DNA from: CAZYBU01 sp964645775
GTDB lineage: Bacteria > Spirochaetota > UBA4802 > UBA5550
Reading direction: 5' to 3'
DNA length: 64,000 bases
Assembly: GCA_964645775.1 (NCBI GenBank)
Contig: CAZYBU010000001.1
Location: 186,001 to 250,000 of the forward strand
In this document: positions 48,261 through 57,152 of the stretch, in pieces
Numbering within the stretch: position 1 is the first letter of the stretch
Layout of the letters: every line of letters starts with the position of its first letter
Position numbers and translations under genes: made by a program
Notes under the pieces: generated by a model
Seen by the model: the letters and a program-made list of their open reading frames with translations, nothing else
Databases searched by the model: none
What the model was told of the DNA's origin: nothing

Positions 48261-51200
48261 ATGAAAGGTGTAATCACGTTCCGCCGCGTTCTCCTCGGTA
48301 TCGGTATTCTGGTTCTGGCCTCCATTATCGGCGTTGTTATTGTCCCCAGGCTGAGTCTGATCGGGAAGAGCACGGACCATAAGGTTCATGTGGCCTTCGG
48401 ATTTCACGGTAACCTCTATCATTCCTTCCGGATCGACACCAACGACGAGGCCGGATTCGGTAAGGATATCCGTCTTATTCGGCACATCATCAAGGTGTTG
48501 GATAAAAAGAACGCGGAGGGAATACCGGTCCGGGGCGTCTGGGACATCGAGAACCTCTTCTCCCTGGAGGAGCAGATTCCGAAACACGCGCCGGATATCA
48601 TAAAGGACATACGTCGCAGGGTAAAGGAGAACAACGACGAGGTCATCATCATGTCCTACAACAACGGGCTGGCCTCGGCCATGAACGAGAGGGAATTTAT
48701 TGATTCCGTGAAACTGGCCATCTCCAACAAAAAGGGAAGCGGGGTAAAAGACCTCTTCGGAGAGTGGAGCCCCTATGTCCGCCCACAGGAGATGATGGCA
48801 TCTCCGGGGAACTATCGTCTTTATCAGGAGCTTGGTATAAAAGGTATCTGCCTGTATTACAGCGCTATCACCTTTGACGCCTTCCGGGTCTTCGCCCGGG
48901 AGCTCTCGAAAGAAGAGGCCCACAATCCCCTTACCTACGTAAATAAAGATACGGGAGAGAAGATGCTCGTCATCCCGGCCTATAACCACGGCGACCTTTC
49001 GGAGAACGTGAGTCTCAGGGAATGGGCCGAGGACCTGCACAGGGAACAGCTAAGGGGAAATATCAATCGTGATGTTCTTATCTATATCAACGTGGACGCT
49101 GACGCGGAGTTCTGGAAGGGATTTAAATTTCCTCCTTATCTGGCATGGCTTCCCAATACCGGCGGCCTGGAACAGCTGGTAGAGAGTGTAAAGGACCTTG
49201 AGTATGTGGAGTTTACCAACCTGGCGGAATACATGGCAGATCACGAGCCCGTGGGAGAGGTCTCCTTCGGGCAGGACCTGGCGGACGGAAGCTTTAACGG
49301 ATACGTCTCCTGGTCAGAGAAGGCCTACAGTCACGATTACTGGAAGAACGTGACCGATGATCGCCGTAATCACGATACTATCCCCCGCATATACCGGATG
49401 GCGGGAAAGAATCTCCCGGCCGATGTTAAGGGCCTGCTGGAGAAGTCGTACCGGAAACGGTTCCGCCTGGAGTCCACCACCAATTTCGGTATGGCCACAC
49501 CTTTCCTGGCAAGGGGCCGGGAAAGGGTCGTGGAGAAGATTATCCGGGAAATGAATAGGTATTCCGGTGCAGCCGGGGAGAAGGCCCGTCGGACAGCCCG
49601 CGCCTTTTTAAAACAGGAACAGCCTCCATCCCTTTCGAAGGATGGCTACAGTCTCGTGGAAACGCTTCTTCTGGCCCGGCCCGAAAAGGTGACATCTTCC
49701 ATGGGACATTTCTTTACCTGTGTCCTGCCTGACTCCTGGTCAGAGGGACAGCGCTTTCTCCTGGCCGGGAAGGATGGAACGAGGTATCCTGCCTACTGCG
49801 TCTCAACGAAAGCCTCACATACTACAGCCACGGCCCGGTACCGTTTCTTCGTACCGGGTGAAACCGTGGCTGAGGGGGTCTATTATCTCTACGCCCAAAA
49901 GATGGATGAATCTCAGAACAAAATGAAGGCCGAGGCTACGAAGGAAAGAGTGCGTAACGGTGAGATCGAAATTGTGTTTAATGAGACCGGTATGGTAACA
50001 GGCGTAAAGGCAGGCGGAGTTCAGCAGCTGGAGGAGGGAAGTCTTCTCCCCATGATCCGTTACGGAGAGGAGGTTTATCGTCCGCGGGGTTTGACCGTCA
50101 CTCCCACCGGAGACAGCACGGGAAGCGTGGCTGCTGCCCGGGTACAGGGTCCTTTTACTCTGCCGGTGAAAGACGCCCGTGATGGAAAGATCGACTACAG
50201 GATAACCCTTATCGGTGACGTCCCGGCCATATTTGTTGAAGGGACCATCCTCTGGCCTGACACGCCGAGGGACGAGGTACATAAGCCGAATCTGCCATCT
50301 CTGTCGAGAAAGTATGATCCCATGTGGCGTGAGACGGCCCCAGTTGAATTGATCTTTTCCCACGGCGCCTCGAAGGATACTCCATTCAGAGTTTTGAAGC
50401 GTAACTACCTGGACGATGAAAGCAGCTACCTGATAGATTACTATAAACACTCGCGCAAAAACCTGGACCTGGCCAACGTCAATAATCACATAACCTCCGA
50501 GTACGTGGGTCTGGCAGGGGAGAAGAAGGGGATCGTCGTTGCAATGGACACCACGGTCCTGTCGAACTTCGCCTTCTGCCCACTGAAAATCGAGCACAGC
50601 ATGTTCTCAGGATTCTCGGCGCGGCTTAATCCCTTCGGGACCTATTTTGGTGAGCAGTACTATCAGCCCACCTGGGGCAACCGGCAGGGGTTCCAGGTGG
50701 CGGTCCGTTCCGGTGACCAGTACCACACAGCGGCCTGTACCTACAGCGGATACGAGTATAGTTTCGCTCTTATGATCTCTTTCTTTGAAGGAAGAGAAAT
50801 GCCGGATAAACTGAAGAATGACGGCATCGCCTTTGCCCATCCTGCCGAGGTTATCACGGCCGGTACCTATGATTTCCGTGAGAAAGAACCGCCTCTGATC
50901 TTTCCGCGGGGCTTCATGGCCACGGCCGATGCGGAAGGAGTCTACTTCCACTGGGAGAAGCCCAGGGGTGATCATGCCGGGTATAAAATCTATTGCGGAT
51001 CGTCCAGCGGCCAGTATGAAGTGGTTTACGATCAAAAAGGGACAGAGACCACCCTCTACACGAAGAAATTTGTGAATTCACAGTCCTTTGATCTGGAAAA
51101 GACCTATTACGCGGTCATTACCACCATTGATAAGGATGGAAAGGAGAGTGAACGCTCTCCTGAGATCGCCTTCAAGCCGGAGCCGAGAAGCGGTATCTTC

Positions 51201-51272
51201 GGTTCAGTCTCACTTCCTATCTGGCTGCAGCTTAAGGTTCTCTGGACAACGATTGTCGCCATGGTGGATTGA
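48261..51272 (+). CDS. Large membrane-anchored glycosidase-like protein with C-terminal Fn3 domain
   Basis: 1003 residues. A transmembrane anchor at about 9-32 exports the rest. Residues 40-350 resemble the (beta/alpha)7 barrel of GH57/GH38-type glycosidases and polysaccharide deacetylases (VHVAFGFHGNLYHSFRIDTN at the first strand, EWSPYVRPQEMMASPGNYRL later), but catalytic residues cannot be named with confidence. Then a helical bundle, a long beta-sandwich region (480-880) as in GH38 C-terminal domains, and an Fn3-like domain (about 905-980, HWEKPRGDHAGYKIYCGSSS). Likely trims glycans in the periplasm or at the surface. Isolated gene. Confidence 0.6.
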   Translation: MKGVITFRRVLLGIGILVLASIIGVVIVPRLSLIGKSTDHKVHVAFGFHGNLYHSFRIDTNDEAGFGKDIRLIRHIIKVLDKKNAEGIPVRGVWDIENLFSLEEQIPKHAPDIIKDIRRRVKENNDEVIIMSYNNGLASAMNEREFIDSVKLAISNKKGSGVKDLFGEWSPYVRPQEMMASPGNYRLYQELGIKGICLYYSAITFDAFRVFARELSKEEAHNPLTYVNKDTGEKMLVIPAYNHGDLSENVSLREWAEDLHREQLRGNINRDVLIYINVDADAEFWKGFKFPPYLAWLPNTGGLEQLVESVKDLEYVEFTNLAEYMADHEPVGEVSFGQDLADGSFNGYVSWSEKAYSHDYWKNVTDDRRNHDTIPRIYRMAGKNLPADVKGLLEKSYRKRFRLESTTNFGMATPFLARGRERVVEKIIREMNRYSGAAGEKARRTARAFLKQEQPPSLSKDGYSLVETLLLARPEKVTSSMGHFFTCVLPDSWSEGQRFLLAGKDGTRYPAYCVSTKASHTTATARYRFFVPGETVAEGVYYLYAQKMDESQNKMKAEATKERVRNGEIEIVFNETGMVTGVKAGGVQQLEEGSLLPMIRYGEEVYRPRGLTVTPTGDSTGSVAAARVQGPFTLPVKDARDGKIDYRITLIGDVPAIFVEGTILWPDTPRDEVHKPNLPSLSRKYDPMWRETAPVELIFSHGASKDTPFRVLKRNYLDDESSYLIDYYKHSRKNLDLANVNNHITSEYVGLAGEKKGIVVAMDTTVLSNFAFCPLKIEHSMFSGFSARLNPFGTYFGEQYYQPTWGNRQGFQVAVRSGDQYHTAACTYSGYEYSFALMISFFEGREMPDKLKNDGIAFAHPAEVITAGTYDFREKEPPLIFPRGFMATADAEGVYFHWEKPRGDHAGYKIYCGSSSGQYEVVYDQKGTETTLYTKKFVNSQSFDLEKTYYAVITTIDKDGKESERSPEIAFKPEPRSGIFGSVSLPIWLQLKVLWTTIVAMVD

Positions 51273-51318
51273 GATTTCGTTAGAGATAGTCAAGGATAAT
51301 TCGGGAGTCATGACGTAA

Positions 51319-51342
51319 CTACCTCTTCCAGGGAAGGGGTAG
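51319..51342. terminator. Hairpin between convergent genes
   Basis: CTACCTCTTCC and GGAAGGGGTAG can pair over up to 11 bp with one T-G pair and a tiny AG loop. It lies between the convergent ends of the glycosidase-like gene and the DISM chemoreceptor. No clear T tract on either side. Confidence 0.45.
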
Positions 51343-51353
51343 CCTCTGAGGTA

Positions 51354-53582
51354 TTAATCGCGGATCCCACCCCGGGATATCTTTTTCATGGCTTCGGTCT
51401 GTTTGTGCAGGATGAGAGTAGAGTCCATGAGGGTGTTGGTGTTATTGACCACGTGATCCATGATGGTTGTCAGGTGTTCCAGTGATTTCGAGACCTCTTC
51501 CATTGTTGTCTTCTGTTCATCCGTAGCGCTGGTGATGTAGCTGGATTCCCGTGCGATGGAACTCATGTTATCCTGGATGGTGGAGGCAAGCTTTTCCTGT
51601 TTTAGACAGAGTTCAAGGATTGTCTTCACGGCCGTGTTCACGTCATTGACGGCGTTCCCTATTTCCATGATCACCTCGGATGAATTGTTGATAATCTCGG
51701 TTTCATTTTCGATGCTTTCAATGGTTGTCCGGACGTGTTCCTGGATAGATTTTGCCTGGGCGATGGAACGGTCCGCCAGTTTGCCTATCTCCTCAGCAAC
51801 GACCGCGAATCCGCGACCAGACTCTCCGGCCCGGGCGGCCTCGATGGAAGCGTTCAGGGAGAGCAGGTTCGTCTGTTCGGAGATTTCATTAATCATCTCA
51901 GTTATCTCGTTAATGGCGCTCGATGAATTACGGATAGATTCCATTCCCCTGATGATCTCCATGAGTCGGTTACGGCTCTGCTCGGTTTTCTCTTTGCTGA
52001 TGGAACTGAGACTGTTGGCGTTACGGGCCGCCCCGGTTATCTGTTTCAGGGATTCCACGTACTCGTTCAGGATAGAGTTGTTTTCGTTTATCGCCCGGTC
52101 CTGGTTTCGGACGTTATCGGAAATAGACATGACCGCGGCTGCAACTTCTTCCGTGGAAGATGAGGTCTCTATCAGGCTGGATCCCTGGTTCTGCATGTCA
52201 TCCTGCAGTTCTTTTGTTGTGTTTTTCAGGGTATCGGAAAAATCCGTGAGGTCCGAGGCGGCTTCCCGGATGTTTTGCAGAATTCCGGTAAGATTGCGAT
52301 TGTCCTCTTCCACGCGAACCTTGAGGCTTTCAGATGTTTCAAAGGAGCTGGAGTACCGTTCGGCCAGGGTATAGGCCTGGGCAAAGATAAAGATAAAGAG
52401 GCCAATGGGCATCAAGAAGATTGAATCGATGACCTTGAGAGAGGCAAGGATGTCATTTATTGCCGTTGCGAAAAGGGCGAGGGAGCCAAGGAAAATGGTA
52501 ACAGCGCTCAGACGTCTTTGGATAATGGCAACAATGATGACAAAGAGGGCGTACAGGGAAAAGATGAGGGTGATTCCCATGTAAGCAGGAAGAATATTAG
52601 AATGGATCCTTGCCGGCAGGATTGCTGTAGCCAGTGATCCTCCAAAGAGGAGAACGTGAAGAATGATAAGGAAACGTTTCGAGAACTCTTCACGGAAAAG
52701 GGCATAGAGAAAGGTGGCATACATCGCGAGACCCATGTACCATCCTATGAACTCGATCTTGAATAGTATCTCAAAGGGCATTGATCCGAGAAGATAGGGA
52801 AGTATCCGTTCGTTTTGAACAACAGACCGCATAAAAAGAAAAATACAGAAAAGGGCAAACCAGAGGGGCGCCATGTATTTTCTTCGGAGCAGGAAAAGAC
52901 CCAGGTGGTAAAGGGCCATTATGAAAATGGAGCCGAGGATAAATAGTGCGAAGATAATATTCCGCATTCTTTTTTCGTAAAGGTCGGGAGCCAGTCCGAA
53001 ATGGATTGGGTCAAAGACGCCCGCATGGTAATAATGATAATTGGATACGTGAAAGATTACCTCAATGTCAGAACTCTCCGGGATGAAGCCGGTCACTTTC
53101 GGGAAAAGGCTGGGCGCACTTTCACTCTTTGATGTCCCGACCCTCCCTTCCGATGCTATCTCCTTTCCATTTACGAAGAGACGATAAGCCGTTCCTATGC
53201 TGAGGAGCTTGAAACCGAGGGTCTCGGAGGAGGGCGCGTTCTTTATAACGAATCGGTAGGTGGCGTATCCATCCGGCGGAACCCCTTTACCCTGGATGCT
53301 TCCCGTACCCCAGCGACCGGGTATCTTCACGTAGGTGTCCGGTTTCGGCGGGTTCTTCTTCCGAAAATCTTCGGAACGATAGAGTTTCTTCCAGTAGAAC
53401 TGGACATCTCCTTCGACTTTTACAGGCCCATTCTTTGAAAGATCCCATGCGGAGAGGTCGAGAATACCATTGTCGATTTTTAATGGTTTCTCTTTCTGCC
53501 CATAAAGAGGCATAAGAGACAGCAGGGTTACAATAAGCAATATTATGAATCCCCTGAGGCTGTTTATAGATGATATATTCAT
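51354..53582 (-). CDS. Chemoreceptor with 7TMR-DISM sensor domain
   Basis: 742 residues from ATG 53582; ATG 53621 would add 13. A signal peptide (about 1-28, RGFIILLIVTLLSLMPLYG) precedes a periplasmic 7TMR-DISM extracellular beta-sandwich (about 35-200, YVKIPGRWGTGSIQGKG, FVNGKEIASEGRVG), seven membrane helices (about 205-395), then a receptor signalling domain with TNLLSLNASIEAARAGESGR and GFAVVAEEIGKLADRS. DISM extracellular domains often bind carbohydrates, so the adjacent glycosidase-like gene may share a ligand (inference). The combination of 7TMR-DISM with an MCP output is characteristic of spirochaetes and Leptospira relatives. Confidence 0.9.
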   Translation of the reverse strand: MNISSINSLRGFIILLIVTLLSLMPLYGQKEKPLKIDNGILDLSAWDLSKNGPVKVEGDVQFYWKKLYRSEDFRKKNPPKPDTYVKIPGRWGTGSIQGKGVPPDGYATYRFVIKNAPSSETLGFKLLSIGTAYRLFVNGKEIASEGRVGTSKSESAPSLFPKVTGFIPESSDIEVIFHVSNYHYYHAGVFDPIHFGLAPDLYEKRMRNIIFALFILGSIFIMALYHLGLFLLRRKYMAPLWFALFCIFLFMRSVVQNERILPYLLGSMPFEILFKIEFIGWYMGLAMYATFLYALFREEFSKRFLIILHVLLFGGSLATAILPARIHSNILPAYMGITLIFSLYALFVIIVAIIQRRLSAVTIFLGSLALFATAINDILASLKVIDSIFLMPIGLFIFIFAQAYTLAERYSSSFETSESLKVRVEEDNRNLTGILQNIREAASDLTDFSDTLKNTTKELQDDMQNQGSSLIETSSSTEEVAAAVMSISDNVRNQDRAINENNSILNEYVESLKQITGAARNANSLSSISKEKTEQSRNRLMEIIRGMESIRNSSSAINEITEMINEISEQTNLLSLNASIEAARAGESGRGFAVVAEEIGKLADRSIAQAKSIQEHVRTTIESIENETEIINNSSEVIMEIGNAVNDVNTAVKTILELCLKQEKLASTIQDNMSSIARESSYITSATDEQKTTMEEVSKSLEHLTTIMDHVVNNTNTLMDSTLILHKQTEAMKKISRGGIRD

Positions 53583-53831
53583 GGGCTTTTGTATTGCACA
53601 ATAGACAACAGCATTGTACATAAATCAACAAAATTTTGTTCTCTGGAACACATATACTATATCAGTATTTATTCCTTAACTTAATTTATTATAAAAATTA
53701 CTAATATTCCCGCCGCCGATGGCTCCGGGATTTGTATTCACGTAAAAGCATCTTTAGGAATAATTACTGAAAATATACATATTTTTCTGGATGATTCCAG
53801 ATTTGATGCGAGTTTTATATCTAAAAAGAAA

Positions 53832-54902
53832 TTAATTGTCGAAGCAGTAGTGAACACCGGCCGGGAGGTCGTGGAAATCGATCTCTTCCGCCTTATCATA
53901 CAGGTTCACCGAATTATAGGTATGCCAGTAGAGTACAGGTCCGCGGCCTCCAGCCCTGCAGTGTTCCAAAACCGCGGCAAAGGCCTTTCCCGTGTAGGTC
54001 GGTTCCAGGTGGATCTGCTCCCTCTTTTTCATGATCTCCAGGGCATCCATACAGCTCTTTGTGGGAGAGCCGTATCCTTCCCCGAAATACTCATCCAGTA
54101 TAACAGGATCAGGTAAGGTGATTTCAGGTATGTAAGAAGACCGGGATTGAAGATACCTGCAGGTCTGTTTCATGAGCTGCTTCACGTTCACCGGGGTTGA
54201 GACCGGAAGGGGGCCCAGGTGGCTGGCTGCTACACGGATTCCGATGACCCGAGATGAAAGTCCGGCCAGGGCGCAGCCCAGCGTCAGACCGGCCAGAGTG
54301 CCCATGGAACCGTGGGCACAGAAGATGATGGCCGGTTCAGGCAGGAGTCCTTCATTAATCTGCTCTTTAAGCTCGAAGGCGGCGTTTACAAAACCGATGA
54401 CCCCCTGAACGTTTGATCCTCCAGCATAGAGATAATATGCGAAAGGATGAAGTATTCTCTGGAAAAAATAGAAATGAAGGGCTGCATGGAAGATAGACTT
54501 TGCGTGGATAAGCCGGGCATTGAATCGTTTAAAGAGAAGCAGGTTTCGTTTAACGTATTCTGTTACTGGCTGATCAAAGAGAACGAGTGTGCAATCCAGG
54601 CCTAGACCTGTACAGTAAACGGCTGTGGCCAGGCCGTGGTTTGTGCCTATGCCTCCCATGGTGACAACATGCTTAATTTTATTTTTCTGTATGTGGGCCA
54701 GTATGAATTCCAGTTTTCGAACCTTGTTTCCACCGTATCTGTCCCTAGAACTCTGGTCGTCCCGCTTGATCCAGACTTCTCCGCAGTCCAGGTTCTTCAG
54801 ACATTCAACGGGTGTGGGGAAGCATCCCAGGGGTATCCATGGAATCCGGTCCTTTAATTCCGTGAAATGTCTGAAAAGTACGGGATGTTTCTCATCGGTC
54901 AT
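53832..54902 (-). CDS. PLP-dependent enzyme of the D-cysteine desulfhydrase / ACC deaminase family
   Basis: 356 residues, fold-type II PLP enzyme. The PLP lysine is K60 in RYGGNKVRKLEF; TPVECLKNL and WIKRDDQ precede it as in DcyD. The phosphate-binding turn is HGSMGTLAGLTLG. Known members split D-cysteine to pyruvate, H2S and ammonia, or open 1-aminocyclopropane-1-carboxylate; some act on L-cysteate or other amino acids. Last gene of the six-gene operon, overlapping the permease by 4 bp, so its substrate is probably what the permease imports. Confidence 0.85.
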   Translation of the reverse strand: MTDEKHPVLFRHFTELKDRIPWIPLGCFPTPVECLKNLDCGEVWIKRDDQSSRDRYGGNKVRKLEFILAHIQKNKIKHVVTMGGIGTNHGLATAVYCTGLGLDCTLVLFDQPVTEYVKRNLLLFKRFNARLIHAKSIFHAALHFYFFQRILHPFAYYLYAGGSNVQGVIGFVNAAFELKEQINEGLLPEPAIIFCAHGSMGTLAGLTLGCALAGLSSRVIGIRVAASHLGPLPVSTPVNVKQLMKQTCRYLQSRSSYIPEITLPDPVILDEYFGEGYGSPTKSCMDALEIMKKREQIHLEPTYTGKAFAAVLEHCRAGGRGPVLYWHTYNSVNLYDKAEEIDFHDLPAGVHYCFDN

Positions 54903-56257
54903 GACCGGTTTCCCTCCTTTTTAATCAGGGTTGTGAGATCAATGCCCCGGGAACGGAGAAAGCCTTTCCTGAACCAGTAGTAGAGTATCCCGGAAACCAG
55001 GAAGAGGAGAAAAAAGCCTATCCTCACAGGGGTCTTCAGGTCAACCAGCATGATCAGACTGAAAAAGATTACCATGGCTATACCGGTCATGGGACAGAAC
55101 CATCGCCAGAAACCCTTGAGTACGAAGGTCGAGCGGGAATATTCCTCCGGGTAGAGCCGGGGAAGTCTCAGGGACGCGAGCTGTATGGGAAAGAAGATAA
55201 TCAATCCACCAAGAGCGGCGTAGCTGGCAAGAATCTCCAGGGGAAGGCCGGAAATGATTCCAACCAGGGAGAGGAGCCAGATAACAGTCAGAAGGATGTG
55301 CGGTGTTCCGAAACGCCGGTTAGTCTTTCCCAGAAAGGCGGGAAGAATGCCATCCTCCACGATCATGAGAAGTGATTTTGTTCCAACGATAAAGAGAGCG
55401 TTAAGTGTTGTAGTCAGGGCGAGGATGGCTCCTCCCAGGATAAAGAAAAGGGAGCCTCCCGTACCACAGGTAAAATGGCTGACATGAATTAGGGGTTCTT
55501 TTACACCTTCCAATGTCTGGCATGAAACGGCACCTACCGTGACAAAGGCTACTCCAGCGTAAATGATTGTTACAATGGGAAAAGCTACAAAAAAGGCCCG
55601 GGGTATTACTCTGCCCGGGTTTATAATCTCACCTCCCAGTTCGATAATTCCGTTCGCCCCGAAGTAGGTAAAGGTCAAAAGAGCCACCCCCAGCATGAGG
55701 TTTCCTGCTCCCTTTTCAAAGATTCCAGAGAAATGTTTTGTGTCAATGGTGAGGGAGCCCCTGTAGATGTAATAGATCAGGGCGGAGATAAGGATAAGGA
55801 CAAGAAGCGCCTGGATCTGGGCGGCGAGTTTGATTCCCAGTAGGTTAATAACGTAGAAGAAGGTTACCAGGATAGCAGCGAATAGAATCGGGGAGATGCC
55901 CGGCAATACCGATTTAGCGTAATGACCGCAGGTAAGGGCATAGAGGGGTATCTGTCCGAAGAAGGATGCCAGTGCGTAGACCCAGACACCCACAAAGGCC
56001 AGGCCCGGAGACACCATCCGGCTGGGGTAGCGGTAATTGGCTCCCGTTACAGGGATGGTCGAACCGAGCATAGCCAGGGGCATCATGCTGATAAAGACCG
56101 GTATTACGGCTAGACCGTAAGCCAGGGGGAGGAAGGGTCCGGTAATTCTCAAAACGATACCGGTAAAGACAAAGACTCCTCCGCCGATCATAAAGCCTAT
56201 GGCGATAAAGGTTACCGCTGGGAGGCCAAGGACCCGTTTAAGTTCATTAACGGACAT
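54899..56257 (-). CDS. APC-superfamily amino acid permease
   Basis: 452 residues, about 12 membrane helices. The first helix has the APC unwound motif IGFMIGGGVFVFTGIV; FTYFGANGIIELGGEIINPG matches the conserved helix-6 region and loop. Predicted amino-acid:proton symporter or exchanger. It lies between the M14 lipoprotein gene (1 bp gap) and the D-cysteine desulfhydrase-like gene (4-bp overlap), so peptide trimming outside, uptake and PLP catabolism inside could form one path (inference). Confidence 0.9.
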   Translation of the reverse strand: MSVNELKRVLGLPAVTFIAIGFMIGGGVFVFTGIVLRITGPFLPLAYGLAVIPVFISMMPLAMLGSTIPVTGANYRYPSRMVSPGLAFVGVWVYALASFFGQIPLYALTCGHYAKSVLPGISPILFAAILVTFFYVINLLGIKLAAQIQALLVLILISALIYYIYRGSLTIDTKHFSGIFEKGAGNLMLGVALLTFTYFGANGIIELGGEIINPGRVIPRAFFVAFPIVTIIYAGVAFVTVGAVSCQTLEGVKEPLIHVSHFTCGTGGSLFFILGGAILALTTTLNALFIVGTKSLLMIVEDGILPAFLGKTNRRFGTPHILLTVIWLLSLVGIISGLPLEILASYAALGGLIIFFPIQLASLRLPRLYPEEYSRSTFVLKGFWRWFCPMTGIAMVIFFSLIMLVDLKTPVRIGFFLLFLVSGILYYWFRKGFLRSRGIDLTTLIKKEGNRS

Positions 56258-56258
56258 T

Positions 56259-57140
56259 TCAGGGTCTCCCGGTCTTCAGAGAATCGAGTATACGGGTAAC
56301 TGCCAGGCCCTGTATAAAAATCCGCTTATCCATGGCCCTGCTTGTGGGGGTCTCAATGGTGTAAACACTTTTACTGTTGTTCAGTCTCATATAGTTGCTC
56401 ATACTGAGCTGCCTGGAAAGGACCATGTACCAGAGGCCCCACAGGGGCGCGTCGATGATACCGTTCTCTGTTTTCAGTACAATCATGTTGACATTTTCTT
56501 CCACGGGAAAGTTCCATTTTCGCACACTGTCTATGATTTGTTCAGAGAGCCTCTTGTCAGGCATGGCGTACTGGTAAATGTAGAAACCAGTGGCATCCGG
56601 GTCTTCGTGGAGATCGATCATCAGGTCAAAGGTCCTATCCCGGAGGATAGTCTTTATGATCCCGGCTTCCCTGGTCTTAAGGCTTGCAAAATCACGGTTG
56701 ATATCACGGCCCTCCCGATTAAAACGTATGTCATGCACGTACCCCCAGGGGTTTACTATTGGGATAATTTCAAATCGGTGGTCCCGATAGTTATCGGTAC
56801 CACCGGCCAGATTTGTTATAAAATCGGACATTATATGAGCTCCGGCCGGTTCGTTACCGTGTATAGCGGCTGTCATAAGAACTTTGAAGCGGGTTTGCTC
56901 GCCTGGATCGTAGACTATCTTCCAGATATCTTCCCTGAATCCAGGATACTCAACCGTACCAGCCTTTTCCATGGTGAGCAGGGGTGAGGATTCTACTGCC
57001 TTTCGGATAGGTTTCAGATATTCTGACAGGTCCCGTTTGGTTTCCTGGTCAGCTGGAAATGGTTCCCTGTGCCCGCTGGCACAGGAGATAATCAGTAAAA
57101 GCAGCAGGATGGGGCCGATAGTTATCGGTAACCTTTTCAT
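56259..57140 (-). CDS. M14-family zinc carboxypeptidase-like lipoprotein
   Basis: 293 residues. Lipoprotein signal peptide with lipobox LIISC (Cys20). Zinc ligands H94 and E97 in AAIHGNEPAGAH and H178 in IDLHEDPDATGF; NREGRDINRDF and VYTIETPTSRA (catalytic glutamate) complete the M14 pattern. Predicted to release C-terminal amino acids, or to deacylate an N-acyl amino acid, outside the inner membrane. Two copies of the CCGATAGTTATCGG palindrome lie inside it: 57115-57128 (signal peptide, residues L-P-I-T-I-G) and 56784-56797 (T-D-N-Y-R). Confidence 0.85.
   Translation of the reverse strand: MKRLPITIGPILLLLLIISCASGHREPFPADQETKRDLSEYLKPIRKAVESSPLLTMEKAGTVEYPGFREDIWKIVYDPGEQTRFKVLMTAAIHGNEPAGAHIMSDFITNLAGGTDNYRDHRFEIIPIVNPWGYVHDIRFNREGRDINRDFASLKTREAGIIKTILRDRTFDLMIDLHEDPDATGFYIYQYAMPDKRLSEQIIDSVRKWNFPVEENVNMIVLKTENGIIDAPLWGLWYMVLSRQLSMSNYMRLNNSKSVYTIETPTSRAMDKRIFIQGLAVTRILDSLKTGRP
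56783..56801 (+). repeat. CCGATAGTTATCGG element, copy 2 (inside M14 gene)
   Basis: CCCGATAGTTATCGGTACC, 19 bases identical to copies at 60187 (reverse) and 61854. Encodes T-D-N-Y-R on the minus strand, the same frame as the pepF copy. Confidence 0.85.
57115..57128 (+). repeat. CCGATAGTTATCGG element, copy 3 (start of M14 gene)
   Basis: CCGATAGTTATCGGTA, codons 4-9 of the lipoprotein signal peptide, in a different frame from copies 1 and 2. Ten bases before the start of the gene lie beyond it on the plus-strand side. Confidence 0.8.
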
Positions 57141-57152
57141 GATTCGACACCT

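Noticed and set aside
48093..49040. 315-codon minus-strand frame opposite the glycosidase-like gene
   Set aside because: Shadow; the plus strand has a good start, membrane anchor and Fn3 domain in frame.
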